From the NCBI GenBank assembly GCA_963560005.1, contig CAUWNG010000036.1, positions 1 to 19,199 on the forward strand: a DNA stretch of 19,199 bases, written 5' to 3'. The DNA is from CAG-273 sp963560005 (GTDB lineage: Bacteria; Bacillota; Clostridia; TANB77; CAG-508). The notes beneath the pieces are model-generated. The model was not told where the DNA came from. It made no database searches and saw only the letters and a list, made by a program, of their open reading frames with translations. This document shows, piece after piece, positions 1-7,434 of the stretch. The first letter of the stretch is position 1, and each line of letters opens with the position of its first letter. The translations under genes were made by a program, and so were the position numbers.

Positions 1-2
1 AG

Positions 3-59
3 CATAATCTCCCATTAATGTATATTTTTATTATACCCATCTTTTTAATTTTTATACAA
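3..59 (-). promoter_or_regulatory. Possible promoter and start codon of a gene leaving the window on the left
   Basis: On the minus strand a TATAAT box (30-35) lies 18 bases from a weak -35 TTGTAT (54-59). It is followed by GGGAG and an ATG at positions 5-3, which would be the start of a gene running off the window. Only five coding bases are visible and the ribosome-binding-site spacing is short, so this is a weak call. No hairpin terminator is visible between this site and the end of the deacetylase gene. Confidence 0.3.
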
Positions 60-65
60 TTTTAT

Positions 66-839
66 TTAATTTAATTTTACTTGTTCTCCATTAGGATTAA
101 TATAATAATTATCTTCATAAATTAAATCTGAAACTTTTACCAATTCATATCCATATTCCTTTATATTTTTTATTATTGTTTGTAAACTAATAGCTGTATT
201 TTCTGTTCCATTATGCATTAAAATAATACTTCCATTACTTAAATTTTTTTCTATTCTATTCCACATTTCTGCAGTAGTAAGCCCATTATAATCTAAAGTA
301 TCTATATTCCATTGTATTGCTATATGTCCTGATTCTTTTACTGATTTTATTACATTATTATTGTACTCTCCGAATGGGCCTCTGTATAATGTAGTCTTTT
401 TACCAGTTATCTTTTCTATTTTTTTACTACATAATTGTATTTCTTTTATATTCTCTTCTACACTTAAATTATTTACATGAGGATGTGTATTTGAATGATT
501 TGCTATTTCATGTCCTGCATTACTTATTTTCTTAACCGCCTCTGGAAATTTAGTAACCCAATCTCCAACCATAAAAAAAGTAACTTTTACATTATTCTTT
601 TGTAAAATGTCAAGTATCATATCTATGTCATCTGCATTCCAGGCACAATTTAAAGTTAACGCCACTTTTTTTTCTTCTGTTTTTACTTTATATATAGGTA
701 ATTCTTTTTTATTAGCTGACGTAGTTATAATATTATTTTCATTATTTACAAATGCAAATGATATTATAAATAAAACTAATACTGTACTTAAAGCAACTAT
801 GTACGAATAAATTTTTTGTTTATTAAAAACTATAAACAT
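66..839 (-). CDS. Polysaccharide deacetylase family protein, sporulation PdaB/YlxY-like, probably membrane anchored
   Basis: This is a NodB-fold (carbohydrate esterase 4) protein of 257 residues with an N-terminal membrane anchor at about residues 10-31, so the domain would face outwards. Motif 2 is present as HSNTH (115-119), the RGPFG motif has R153, an aspartate-containing segment WNIDTLD follows (177-183), and ILMHNG carries H209. Motif 1, normally TFDDG, reads TLNCA (62-66), so both the catalytic-base Asp and the first metal-ligand Asp are replaced. Members of the PdaB/YlxY group act in the spore envelope or cortex peptidoglycan, and several have divergent motif 1. The start at 839 is chosen because GGGGAGG lies five bases upstream of it; an in-frame ATG at 857 has no such site and would place the Shine-Dalgarno inside the gene. 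Family assignment is firm; activity is doubtful. Confidence 0.85.
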   Translation of the reverse strand: MFIVFNKQKIYSYIVALSTVLVLFIISFAFVNNENNIITTSANKKELPIYKVKTEEKKVALTLNCAWNADDIDMILDILQKNNVKVTFFMVGDWVTKFPEAVKKISNAGHEIANHSNTHPHVNNLSVEENIKEIQLCSKKIEKITGKKTTLYRGPFGEYNNNVIKSVKESGHIAIQWNIDTLDYNGLTTAEMWNRIEKNLSNGSIILMHNGTENTAISLQTIIKNIKEYGYELVKVSDLIYEDNYYINPNGEQVKLN

Positions 840-939
840 ACTTACCTCCCCTAACATGTCTATAAGATAATATTCATATTATTACATTTTTATACTTACA
901 ATTTACAAAAAAATATAACAACACTGATGAGCTTATTTT

Positions 940-979
940 AATAAAAATGGTGAATAGCAATTAAACTATTCACCGTTTT
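940..979 (-). terminator. Intrinsic terminator of the ATP-grasp gene
   Basis: A 14-pair stem (944-957 with 966-979, one G-T pair) with an eight-base loop is followed on the minus strand by a run of five T and further T-rich sequence. It begins two bases after the stop codon of the ATP-grasp gene. Confidence 0.85.
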
Positions 980-981
980 CA

Positions 982-1890
982 TTAAAATACTATACAATTA
1001 TTATTATACCGTCCACTGTCAATTATAGGATTATACTCTAGTATATCAAAAATGATTCTCCCATTTTTATAATATTCAAATACATCCATAACATACGAAG
1101 ATGGTATTTTTCCTTTCTCTTTTTCTATTAATGAACGTACTCTTCTATACACATCCTTTTCTATAGGAATTTCTTTTTCTGAACATCTTGAAAGTGATAC
1201 CAAAGCATTATTTACTACAAAAGCTCTCCATTCTCTTCTTCCAAAGTCATCCATTACTATTTCTACCGGTTTAGTTACTAATATCTCTGTGTTCACATCT
1301 TTAATACTAGCCTCTATGTCAACATTTAATGAATCCACTATAAATCCCAAATTATTAATCATTTTCAACATATCTTCATTTAGATATTTAAAAGGGCCAA
1401 TAGGAATTTGTGTTTTTATTTCACAAACGTCAGAGAATTCCTTAACTATAGTTTTTATGAATACATTACTTCCAAACTTTGCTTGATAGTAAAGTAGATT
1501 TTCTTTAAATTCCTTTAAAGTTGTTTGTATATATTCTCTTTTTGTTTTTACCTTAGTAAACCAGTAATTTATAGCATTGTAGTCGTCCAAACTTATTATG
1601 CTTATACCACCTTTTTCTTCGATGCTTTTTAATAATATTTCTGCATCAGCAATATTACTCCGTGGAAAAATAATTTTTCCAGTTATATCAACTTTCTTTC
1701 CGTATTTACTGATAAACCGATTATTTCTTAAATCAAATAAAAGTAATTTTCCTATTGCTTCTGCTTCCAAAATTTCTGATTGTGTCTGCTTATAGTATAT
1801 TTTTTTCTCCTCACTTCTATAGCGCTCAAAATTCATAAATGGAGATAAATTTCCATTATTTGTAGGGAAACAATAATAATCAATTTTCAT
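982..1890 (-). CDS. R2K-clade (CDC123-like) ATP-grasp protein, substrate unknown
   Basis: This 302-residue protein looks like an ATP-grasp enzyme of the R2K clade, the group that includes eukaryotic CDC123. The C-terminal half shows a candidate nucleotide-binding lysine in FIKTIVKEF (K146 and K150), the strand with EWRAFV (220-225), a VMDVFEY segment with D269, and the magnesium-site motif EYNP (285-288) followed by SGRY (292-295). ATP-grasp enzymes join a carboxylate to an amine or thiol through an acyl phosphate; the R2K group has been predicted to modify proteins or peptides. The N-terminal 140 residues are not recognised. The start at 1890 follows AAGGAG by eight bases; an upstream in-frame GTG at 1899 overlaps that site and is rejected. 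It is a single-gene unit between dprA and the deacetylase, with its own terminator. The exact Pfam family is an inference from motifs. Confidence 0.65.
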   Translation of the reverse strand: MKIDYYCFPTNNGNLSPFMNFERYRSEEKKIYYKQTQSEILEAEAIGKLLLFDLRNNRFISKYGKKVDITGKIIFPRSNIADAEILLKSIEEKGGISIISLDDYNAINYWFTKVKTKREYIQTTLKEFKENLLYYQAKFGSNVFIKTIVKEFSDVCEIKTQIPIGPFKYLNEDMLKMINNLGFIVDSLNVDIEASIKDVNTEILVTKPVEIVMDDFGRREWRAFVVNNALVSLSRCSEKEIPIEKDVYRRVRSLIEKEKGKIPSSYVMDVFEYYKNGRIIFDILEYNPIIDSGRYNNNCIVF

Positions 1891-2011
1891 TTTCTGCACT
1901 CCTTATGTCTTTTATTGATTTTCTCTTAGTATCTCTAAAAATAACTCCTTTCTTGTATAGTATCGTAAAGAATTAAACTTCTTTACTAAATATTAAATAA
2001 TCTACTTTTCT

Positions 2012-2020
2012 ATTATATCA
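2012..2020 (-). promoter_or_regulatory. Extended -10 promoter (TGATATAAT)
   Basis: The minus strand reads TGATATAAT, a perfect extended -10 element, about 125 bases before the start codon of the ATP-grasp gene. No good -35 box is seen at the usual distance, as is common for extended -10 promoters. Confidence 0.5.
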
Positions 2021-2063
2021 TATTATTATGTAAATTTAAAGTAGGTACTTAATTTTTTTAAAC

Positions 2064-2114
2064 TTATTTTATAACCCACGCTTTTTTTGGAGTTGTATCA
2101 TTTTCAACTTGCAT
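2064..2114 (-). other. Possible 16-codon leader peptide, leaderless
   Basis: An ATG at 2114 opens a short frame encoding MQVENDTTPKKAWVIK before a TAA stop. It has no Shine-Dalgarno sequence. The ATG lies seven bases beyond the -10 box of the strongest promoter in the region, about where transcription should start, so it would be a leaderless message if translated. It may equally be chance or the remnant of a lost gene. Nothing shows that it is expressed. Confidence 0.2.
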
Positions 2115-2120
2115 GGTTAA

Positions 2121-2149
2121 ATTTTATATTAACTAATTTCAATTGTCAA
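2121..2149 (-). promoter_or_regulatory. Near-consensus sigma-A promoter
   Basis: On the minus strand a perfect TTGACA (2144-2149) is separated by exactly 17 bases from TAAAAT (2121-2126), which matches the -10 consensus at five of six positions. It points towards the ATP-grasp gene, whose start codon is about 225 bases downstream of the expected start site. Confidence 0.65.
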
Positions 2150-2221
2150 GTTTAATTAGAAGTTTTTTATTATCCTTAAACACTCTTTTCATATATCTTT
2201 TACTTTTATTTACCTTAATCT

Positions 2222-2863
2222 TTAATATATCTCTTCTATTATTTCTTCTATATTTGTAACTAATTTAGCTCCTTGTTTTATTAATTCATTCGTTCCTACA
2301 GAATTCTCACTTGTTATATTTCCTGGAATAACAAATATTTCTTTTCCTTGATCCAATCCATAATCTACCGTAATTAATGTTCCGCTTCTCTTTTTAGCTT
2401 CTATTACTAATATTCCATCTGATAATGCACTTATTATTCTGTTTCTTGTTGGAAAGTGCATTGCAAGTGGCTTTTCTTTTGGCTCATATTCTGTTATTAT
2501 TACTCCTCCATTTTTTACTATTTCTAAACATAACTTTTTATTTTCACCTGGATAGATATTGTTTAATCCACTTCCTAATACGGCAATCGTTTTTCCTTTT
2601 GCATGTACAGAACCCAAATGTGAATAACTATCTATGCCTCTTGCTAATCCACTTATTACATTAATTCCTTTTTTAGACAGTCCATAAGCAAATTTATATG
2701 CTATCTCTATTCCATATCTACTTGGTTTTCTACATCCAATAATAGCAATCCCTTTTTCGTTTAAAATTTTTTCATTTCCCATAACATATAATTTTTGAGG
2801 TGGTGCATATATTCTTTTCAATTTTTCTGGATATATATCATCATTACAGTAAATTATATTCAT
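2222..2863 (-). CDS. dprA: DNA-processing protein DprA, core domain only
   Basis: DprA/Smf binds incoming single-stranded DNA and loads RecA during natural transformation; it also occurs in species not known to transform. The 213 residues cover the Rossmann core: IIGCRKPSRYG (41-51), SGLARGIDSYSH (71-82), AVLGSGLNNIYP (94-105), the HFPTRNRIISALS motif (136-148), IEAKKRSGTLIT (154-165) and a GTNELIKQGA segment near the end. There is only a short N-terminal extension and no C-terminal winged-helix domain, so the protein is much shorter than the roughly 300-370 residues common in the family. The start at 2863 follows GGAG by six bases. Extending upstream to 2926 would add a hydrophobic stretch translated from a hairpin region and lacks a binding site. 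folD lies upstream on the same strand. Confidence 0.9.
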   Translation of the reverse strand: MNIIYCNDDIYPEKLKRIYAPPQKLYVMGNEKILNEKGIAIIGCRKPSRYGIEIAYKFAYGLSKKGINVISGLARGIDSYSHLGSVHAKGKTIAVLGSGLNNIYPGENKKLCLEIVKNGGVIITEYEPKEKPLAMHFPTRNRIISALSDGILVIEAKKRSGTLITVDYGLDQGKEIFVIPGNITSENSVGTNELIKQGAKLVTNIEEIIEEIY

Positions 2864-2895
2864 AAAAAACTCCACTCCTTTTCCAAACATAATTA

Positions 2896-2950
2896 AAGCG
2901 AGGAATAAATATTTTTTAGATTTCACTAAAATTTATTTAAGCCCCCGCTT
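2896..2950 (-). terminator. Hairpin between folD and dprA, terminator or attenuator
   Basis: The minus strand folds AAGCGGGG with CCTCGCTT (eight pairs, one G-T) and then, after a four-base bulge, AATAAAT with ATTTATT (seven pairs). The hairpin starts 12 bases after the folD stop. The T tract after it is short and interrupted (TTTAATTATG), so termination may be partial. It ends about 30 bases before the dprA start codon. Confidence 0.5.
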
Positions 2951-2962
2951 CATTATATATTA

Positions 2963-3808
2963 TTATTTATTTTCTTCTGCTGCCTTTATTATATTATTTA
3001 TAAGCATTGCTCTTGTCATTTGCCCAACACCTCCTGGAACTGGTGTTATATATGATACCTTGTCTAATAAGTTTTCATAATCAACATCTCCTACTATCTT
3101 TCCATCTGGTGTTCTATTAATTCCAACATCTATTATAATAGCATTTTCTTTTACCATATCTCTTGTAATAGCTTTTGGTTTTCCTACAGCAGATATTAAT
3201 ATATCTGCTCTACCTGTTATGTCTTTTAAATTTTTAGTTTTAGAATGACACACTGTAACTGTTGCATCTTTATTTAATAAATATTGAGATAGTGGTTTTC
3301 CTACAATGTTGCTTCTACCTATTACTACAGCATTTTTTCCCTCTATTTGTATATTATATTCTTCCAATAACTTTATAACTCCTAATGGAGTACATGGTAT
3401 AAATGTATCTTCCCCTATTAATAATTTTCCTACATTTATTGGATTAAATCCATCAACATCTTTCCTATAATCTATTTTATTAAAAGCTTTTCGTATATTT
3501 AAATGTTTTGGAATTGGACTTTGAAGTAAAATTGCATGTATATCATTTCTTTTATTTAATTCATCAATTAAATTAATTAATGTTTCCATTTTCACACTAT
3601 CTTCTAGAAAAAATTCTTCATACTCAATTCCTACATACTCGCAATCTCTACTTTTATTTTTTACATAAATTTCTGAAGCTTTATCTTTTCCTACCATTAT
3701 TACTGCAAGTTTTGGATATATATTTTTTTCTTTTAATTTATTAACTTTTTCTTTTAATTCTTCTTTTATTTTTTTTGCTACTTTTCTACCATCTAGTATT
3801 ACAGCCAT
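2963..3808 (-). CDS. folD: Bifunctional methylenetetrahydrofolate dehydrogenase / methenyltetrahydrofolate cyclohydrolase
   Basis: FolD interconverts 5,10-methylene- and 10-formyl-tetrahydrofolate in the cytoplasm, using NADP, and supplies one-carbon units for purines and formyl-Met-tRNA. The 281-residue length is typical. Visible motifs are the substrate-site YVKNK (48-52), with K52 at the position of the catalytic lysine, the QSPIP segment, KDVDGFNP, the dinucleotide-binding GRSNIVGKP, and PVPGGVGQMT near the C-terminus, where most family members have Pro in place of the Gln. The start is supported by GAAGGA about ten bases upstream. It has its own sigma-A promoter (3845-3874), divergent from spoIVA, and is followed by dprA. 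Confidence 0.96.
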   Translation of the reverse strand: MAVILDGRKVAKKIKEELKEKVNKLKEKNIYPKLAVIMVGKDKASEIYVKNKSRDCEYVGIEYEEFFLEDSVKMETLINLIDELNKRNDIHAILLQSPIPKHLNIRKAFNKIDYRKDVDGFNPINVGKLLIGEDTFIPCTPLGVIKLLEEYNIQIEGKNAVVIGRSNIVGKPLSQYLLNKDATVTVCHSKTKNLKDITGRADILISAVGKPKAITRDMVKENAIIIDVGINRTPDGKIVGDVDYENLLDKVSYITPVPGGVGQMTRAMLINNIIKAAEENK

Positions 3809-3844
3809 TTTCTTATTTCCTTCTTTCGTTTGCTAGTTTATAGA

Positions 3845-3874
3845 ATTATATCATTTTTGTATTAATTTTGTAAA
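3845..3874 (-). promoter_or_regulatory. folD promoter
   Basis: On the minus strand TTTACA (3869-3874) is 18 bases from TATAAT (3845-3850), which is preceded by TGA and so forms an extended -10 element. It lies about 40 bases before the folD start codon, in the intergenic region shared with divergent spoIVA. No convincing sigma-E promoter for spoIVA could be picked out in the same region. Confidence 0.7.
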
Positions 3875-3961
3875 TATTTTTGTCATAAGTTCTAAATTAT
3901 TTAAATATACATTAAATAAAGTTTTATAGACAAACATTTTTTAAGGGGGTTATTAATTTAC

Positions 3962-5443
3962 ATGGAAGAGAATTTAAAATTATATCAAGATATAGCAAAT
4001 CGTACAGATGGTGACATTTATGTTGGAGTTGTAGGACCTGTTAGAACTGGTAAATCTACATTTATAAAAAACTTTATGGATTTACTTGTTATACCAAATA
4101 TTGATAATGAATATAAAAAGGAAAGAGCTAGAGATGAACTACCTCAAAGTGCTGGTGGTAGAACTATAATGACAACTGAGCCCAAATTCATTCCAAATGA
4201 AGCTGTAGAAATTACTATAGGTGAAAATTTAAAACTTAAGACAAGATTAGTTGATTGTGTTGGATATTTAGTTAACAATGCAATTGGATATTTAGAAGAT
4301 GATATGCCTAGAATGGTAAAAACTCCTTGGTTTGATGATGAAATACCTTTTGAACAAGCTGCTGAAATAGGCACACGAAAAGTAATTGCTGAACATTCTA
4401 CAATTGGAATTCTTGTAACAAGTGATGGTAGTATAACAGACATTCCTAGAGAAGATTACATAAACGCAGAAGAAAGAGTTGTAAAGGAATTAAAAGAATT
4501 AAATAAGCCTTTTGTTATTGTATTAAATTCAGATGATCCTTACTCTGACTACACTAAAAGACTAGCTAAAAAATTAGAAGATAAATATGGTGTATCTGTT
4601 CTACCTACTGATTGTTCAAGATTAAATTTAGATGATATAGATAATATTTTTGGAAAAATTTTATATGAATTTCCTATAGAAACTATGAATATTAATTTTC
4701 CAAAATGGGTGGATGGTCTTTCTGATTCACATTGGTTAAAAACTGAGTTATATACTGAAATAAAAACAGCTTTTAAAGACATAAGAATATTAAAACAAGT
4801 AGACTCTGGGGTTAGTACATTACAAAGCACACAAATTATAAATAATACTATAATTGAAGAAATTAGATTAGGTGATGGAAGTGTAAATATAAATATCAAT
4901 TTAAAAGAAGATTTATTCTACAAAGTATTAACGGAAATTTCTGGAGTTGAAATTAGTAATGAAGGAGATTTATTTTCTACAATTACTCAATTTTCCGAAA
5001 CCAAGAAAGAATATGATAAAATTGCGGATGCTTTACAAGCAGTAAAGACTAAAGGATATGGAATTGTTACACCTTCTATTGATGAATTAATTTTAGATGA
5101 ACCAGAAATGGTAAAACAAGGTTCAAGATTTGGTGTAAAACTAAAAGCAAAAGCACCAAGTATACATCTTATTAAAGCAGATATAGAAACTGAAGTTTCA
5201 CCTATTGTAGGGAGTGAAAAACAATCAGAAGACTTAGTAAATTATTTACTTTCAGAATTCGAATCAGATCCTAAGAAGATATGGGAATCTAATATATTTG
5301 GAAAGAGCTTACATGAATTAGTTAATGAAGGATTACAAAACAAACTATCTAAAATGCCAGAAGAAGCACAATTTAAATTACAAGAAACATTAGAAAGAAT
5401 TGTAAATGAAGGCAGTGGCGGTTTGATTTGCATAATATTATAA
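3962..5443 (+). CDS. spoIVA: Stage IV sporulation protein A, spore coat basement-layer ATPase
   Basis: SpoIVA polymerises on the forespore surface with ATP hydrolysis and forms the platform on which the coat is built; it is made in the mother cell. The 493 residues match the usual length of about 492. The Walker A loop is GPVRTGKS (25-32), followed by DELPQSAGGRTIMTTEP (58-74) with the conserved Thr pair, and the Walker B-like RLVDCVGY (95-102). Middle and C-terminal domains follow, with the segment RFGVKLKAKAPSIH and an ending in GSGGLICIIL that matches the conserved tail of the family. AAGGGGG stands about 11 bases before the ATG. It is monocistronic, divergent from folD and closed by a strong terminator. 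In Bacillus the gene is under sigma-E; a clear sigma-E promoter was not identified here. Confidence 0.98.
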   Translation: MEENLKLYQDIANRTDGDIYVGVVGPVRTGKSTFIKNFMDLLVIPNIDNEYKKERARDELPQSAGGRTIMTTEPKFIPNEAVEITIGENLKLKTRLVDCVGYLVNNAIGYLEDDMPRMVKTPWFDDEIPFEQAAEIGTRKVIAEHSTIGILVTSDGSITDIPREDYINAEERVVKELKELNKPFVIVLNSDDPYSDYTKRLAKKLEDKYGVSVLPTDCSRLNLDDIDNIFGKILYEFPIETMNINFPKWVDGLSDSHWLKTELYTEIKTAFKDIRILKQVDSGVSTLQSTQIINNTIIEEIRLGDGSVNININLKEDLFYKVLTEISGVEISNEGDLFSTITQFSETKKEYDKIADALQAVKTKGYGIVTPSIDELILDEPEMVKQGSRFGVKLKAKAPSIHLIKADIETEVSPIVGSEKQSEDLVNYLLSEFESDPKKIWESNIFGKSLHELVNEGLQNKLSKMPEEAQFKLQETLERIVNEGSGGLICIIL

Positions 5444-5478
5444 TAATTTTGCTCTCAATTCTATTCACAATATTATTT

Positions 5479-5516
5479 ATAGTATCAGCTTATACTAAGG
5501 CTGATACTATTTTTTT
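5479..5516 (+). terminator. spoIVA terminator
   Basis: A perfect 11-pair stem, ATAGTATCAGC with GCTGATACTAT, and a ten-base loop are followed by a run of T. It lies 35 bases after the spoIVA stop codon and separates spoIVA from the germination operon. Confidence 0.93.
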
Positions 5517-5651
5517 ATAAAAAATAATATATCTATTTAATTATATTTCAAATAATTTGTTTGTAAATTATTTTTGTAATATTTTTTCTTTTTTTGGAAA
5601 TAATATATAGAGAAAATTATTTTTCCAATTTACAATAAAATGGAGTTTAAT

Positions 5652-7343
5652 ATGAGTAATTTTAAAGATATTTTCAAAAATATTTTTATACCAAAAAATG
5701 CTAATGATTATGATTTTACAATTGATCCTAACATTAAAGAACAATGCAATTTAGAAGAAAATTCAAATAAAAAACCTCAAACTATATTCCCTAGTATTGA
5801 TGTTTCTTTAGAGTATATAAAAGTTAAATATAATACCATGATAAATAGTGATATTGTTTTAAGAGAATTTACTTTAAATGCTAGAAATAGACAATATAAA
5901 GCATTTTTACTTTTTATAGATGGAATGGTTAATTCTGATTTTTTAAATAATAATGTTTTAACGCCTTTGATGTTAAGAAATAGAGCAAATACTTTTGAAA
6001 GTGAGCAAACTCAAATACTCTCTGAGGCAAAAACAAATAACATTACAGTTAGGAAAATCAAAAAATTTGATATTAAAGAATATATAAAAGATTGTTTACT
6101 TCCTCAAAACAACCTAACTATTCTCTATAATTTTGATGAAGTATTAGATAATGTTAATTTAGGAAGTTGCGTTTTATTTGTAGATACTCTTGATATTGCA
6201 TATAATATAGATGTAAAAGGTTTTAAACAAAGAGGTATACAACCTCCTTCTAACGAAATTATAATTAGAGGTGCTCAAGAAGCTTTTACAGAAGTTCTAC
6301 GTACTAACACTAGTTTATTAAGAAGATTTGTAAATAATGAAAATTTAATAATTGAAACTGTAAGTGTAGGAAAATTAAGTAAAACACCATGTAGTATTTG
6401 TTACTTAAATAATGTTGCTAATAGTGACTTAATAGCAGAAACTAAATTTAGACTAAATAACATAAATGTTGACTATATTTTATCTTCTGGGCAATTAGAA
6501 ACTTTAATTGAAGATACACCTTCATATAGTTTACCACAGATTATAGCTACAGAGAGACCTGATAGAGTTTCTGGCTATTTACTAGAAGGTAGAGTTGCAA
6601 TAATAGTTAATGGTAGTCCTTATGTATTGGTGGTTCCAGGAATATTAACTGATTTTTTGAGTTCACCTGAAGATAATAATCTTAAATATCAATTTGCAAA
6701 TTTATTAAAAGGATTACGTGTACTTGGTCTATTTATTACTCTTTTACTACCTGCCCTTTACATTGCAATTACAAATTTTCATTTAGAGTTAATTCCAACA
6801 GAACTACTATTTGCAATGGTTTCTGCAAGAAGTACAGTTCCATTTCCAATAATTGTTGAATTACTAATTATGGAAGTTGCTTTTGAATTAATCCGAGAAG
6901 GTGGATTACGCGTTCCTTCTCCAATTGGCCCCACTATAGGAATTGTTGGTGCATTAATACTTGGTCAAGCTGCAGTAGAAGCAAATATTGTAAGTCCTAT
7001 TTTAATTATTATAGTGGCTACTACTGCTATTTCTTCTTTTGTTATTCCTGATTTTTCTTTGGGCTTTCACTGTAGGGTTACAAGGTTTATATATATTATA
7101 CTTGCTTATTTAGCTGGCTTTTTGGGTATAGCAATAGGTTTATGTATTCACTTGTTTATGATTTCTAATTTAAAATCATTTGGAGTTTCTTATTTGGAAC
7201 CATATATTCCTTCTGATAAAAATGTAAGAAATGGAATATTTTTGACTCCATCATGGAAAAGAGAAAAAAGACATGACTTTTTAAATACAAAAAGAGAAAA
7301 TAAACAATCTCATTATAGTATGGGATGGAAATATTACAAATAA
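5652..7343 (+). CDS. Spore germination receptor subunit A (GerA/GerKA/SpoVAF family)
   Basis: GerA-type proteins are inner spore-membrane subunits of nutrient germinant receptors; recent work describes them as oligomeric ion channels. The 563 residues consist of a soluble N-terminal part of about 350 residues, with the family segments ERPDRVSGYLLEGRVAI and VNGSPYVLVVPG, then a membrane domain at about 351-506 with RVPSPIGPTIGIVG and ILGQAAVEANIVSPI, and a basic C-terminal tail. The start at 5652 follows TGGAG by six bases. An in-frame ATG at 5640 has no binding site and contains this Shine-Dalgarno, so it is rejected. The gene is the first of an A-B-C-small-protein operon. In Bacillus such operons are transcribed in the forespore under sigma-G; no clear sigma-G promoter was seen in the 136 bases upstream. 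Confidence 0.95.
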   Translation: MSNFKDIFKNIFIPKNANDYDFTIDPNIKEQCNLEENSNKKPQTIFPSIDVSLEYIKVKYNTMINSDIVLREFTLNARNRQYKAFLLFIDGMVNSDFLNNNVLTPLMLRNRANTFESEQTQILSEAKTNNITVRKIKKFDIKEYIKDCLLPQNNLTILYNFDEVLDNVNLGSCVLFVDTLDIAYNIDVKGFKQRGIQPPSNEIIIRGAQEAFTEVLRTNTSLLRRFVNNENLIIETVSVGKLSKTPCSICYLNNVANSDLIAETKFRLNNINVDYILSSGQLETLIEDTPSYSLPQIIATERPDRVSGYLLEGRVAIIVNGSPYVLVVPGILTDFLSSPEDNNLKYQFANLLKGLRVLGLFITLLLPALYIAITNFHLELIPTELLFAMVSARSTVPFPIIVELLIMEVAFELIREGGLRVPSPIGPTIGIVGALILGQAAVEANIVSPILIIIVATTAISSFVIPDFSLGFHCRVTRFIYIILAYLAGFLGIAIGLCIHLFMISNLKSFGVSYLEPYIPSDKNVRNGIFLTPSWKREKRHDFLNTKRENKQSHYSMGWKYYK

Positions 7344-7434
7344 TAATATTAATTTAAAAGCAATTAGAGTTTTGCCAATTTATAAATTTTATTTTTCATA
7401 GATATTTTATCTTAAGAAAGGACTGTTAAAAAAT

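Larger units (their letters stand above)
1891..2221 (-). promoter_or_regulatory. Long leader and control region of the ATP-grasp gene
   Basis: This 331-base stretch holds no gene longer than 25 codons. On the minus strand it contains two promoter candidates (2121-2149 and about 2012-2020), a 16-codon reading frame (2064-2114), a perfect eight-pair hairpin with a six-base loop (1965-1986), and an orphan AAAGGAG (1947-1953) some 50 bases before the site used by the ATP-grasp gene. From the upstream promoter the leader would be about 225 bases long, enough for a regulatory RNA, but no known riboswitch pattern was recognised. No convincing terminator for dprA was seen, so readthrough from dprA is possible. 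Confidence 0.4.

Noticed and set aside
1899..1957. Orphan AAAGGAG with a possible ATT-started short frame before the ATP-grasp gene
   Set aside because: ATT starts are rare, the spacing is two bases, and the frame overlaps the real gene.
1905..1976. Plus-strand 23-codon frame in the leader region
   Set aside because: It has no ribosome-binding site and no promoter, and is short enough to be chance.
2036..2052. Sequence resembling half of the FapR operator in the ATP-grasp leader
   Set aside because: Only the left half fits (GTACCTA); the right half fails, and the site is not by a lipid gene.
3890..3961. Sigma-E promoter for spoIVA (CAAACATT at about 3931)
   Set aside because: The -10-like box matches partly, but no -35 element of the right form lies at the right distance.
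4144..4899. Open frames on the strand opposite spoIVA
   Set aside because: They are shadows of a strongly conserved gene, have no ribosome-binding sites and lack recognisable features.
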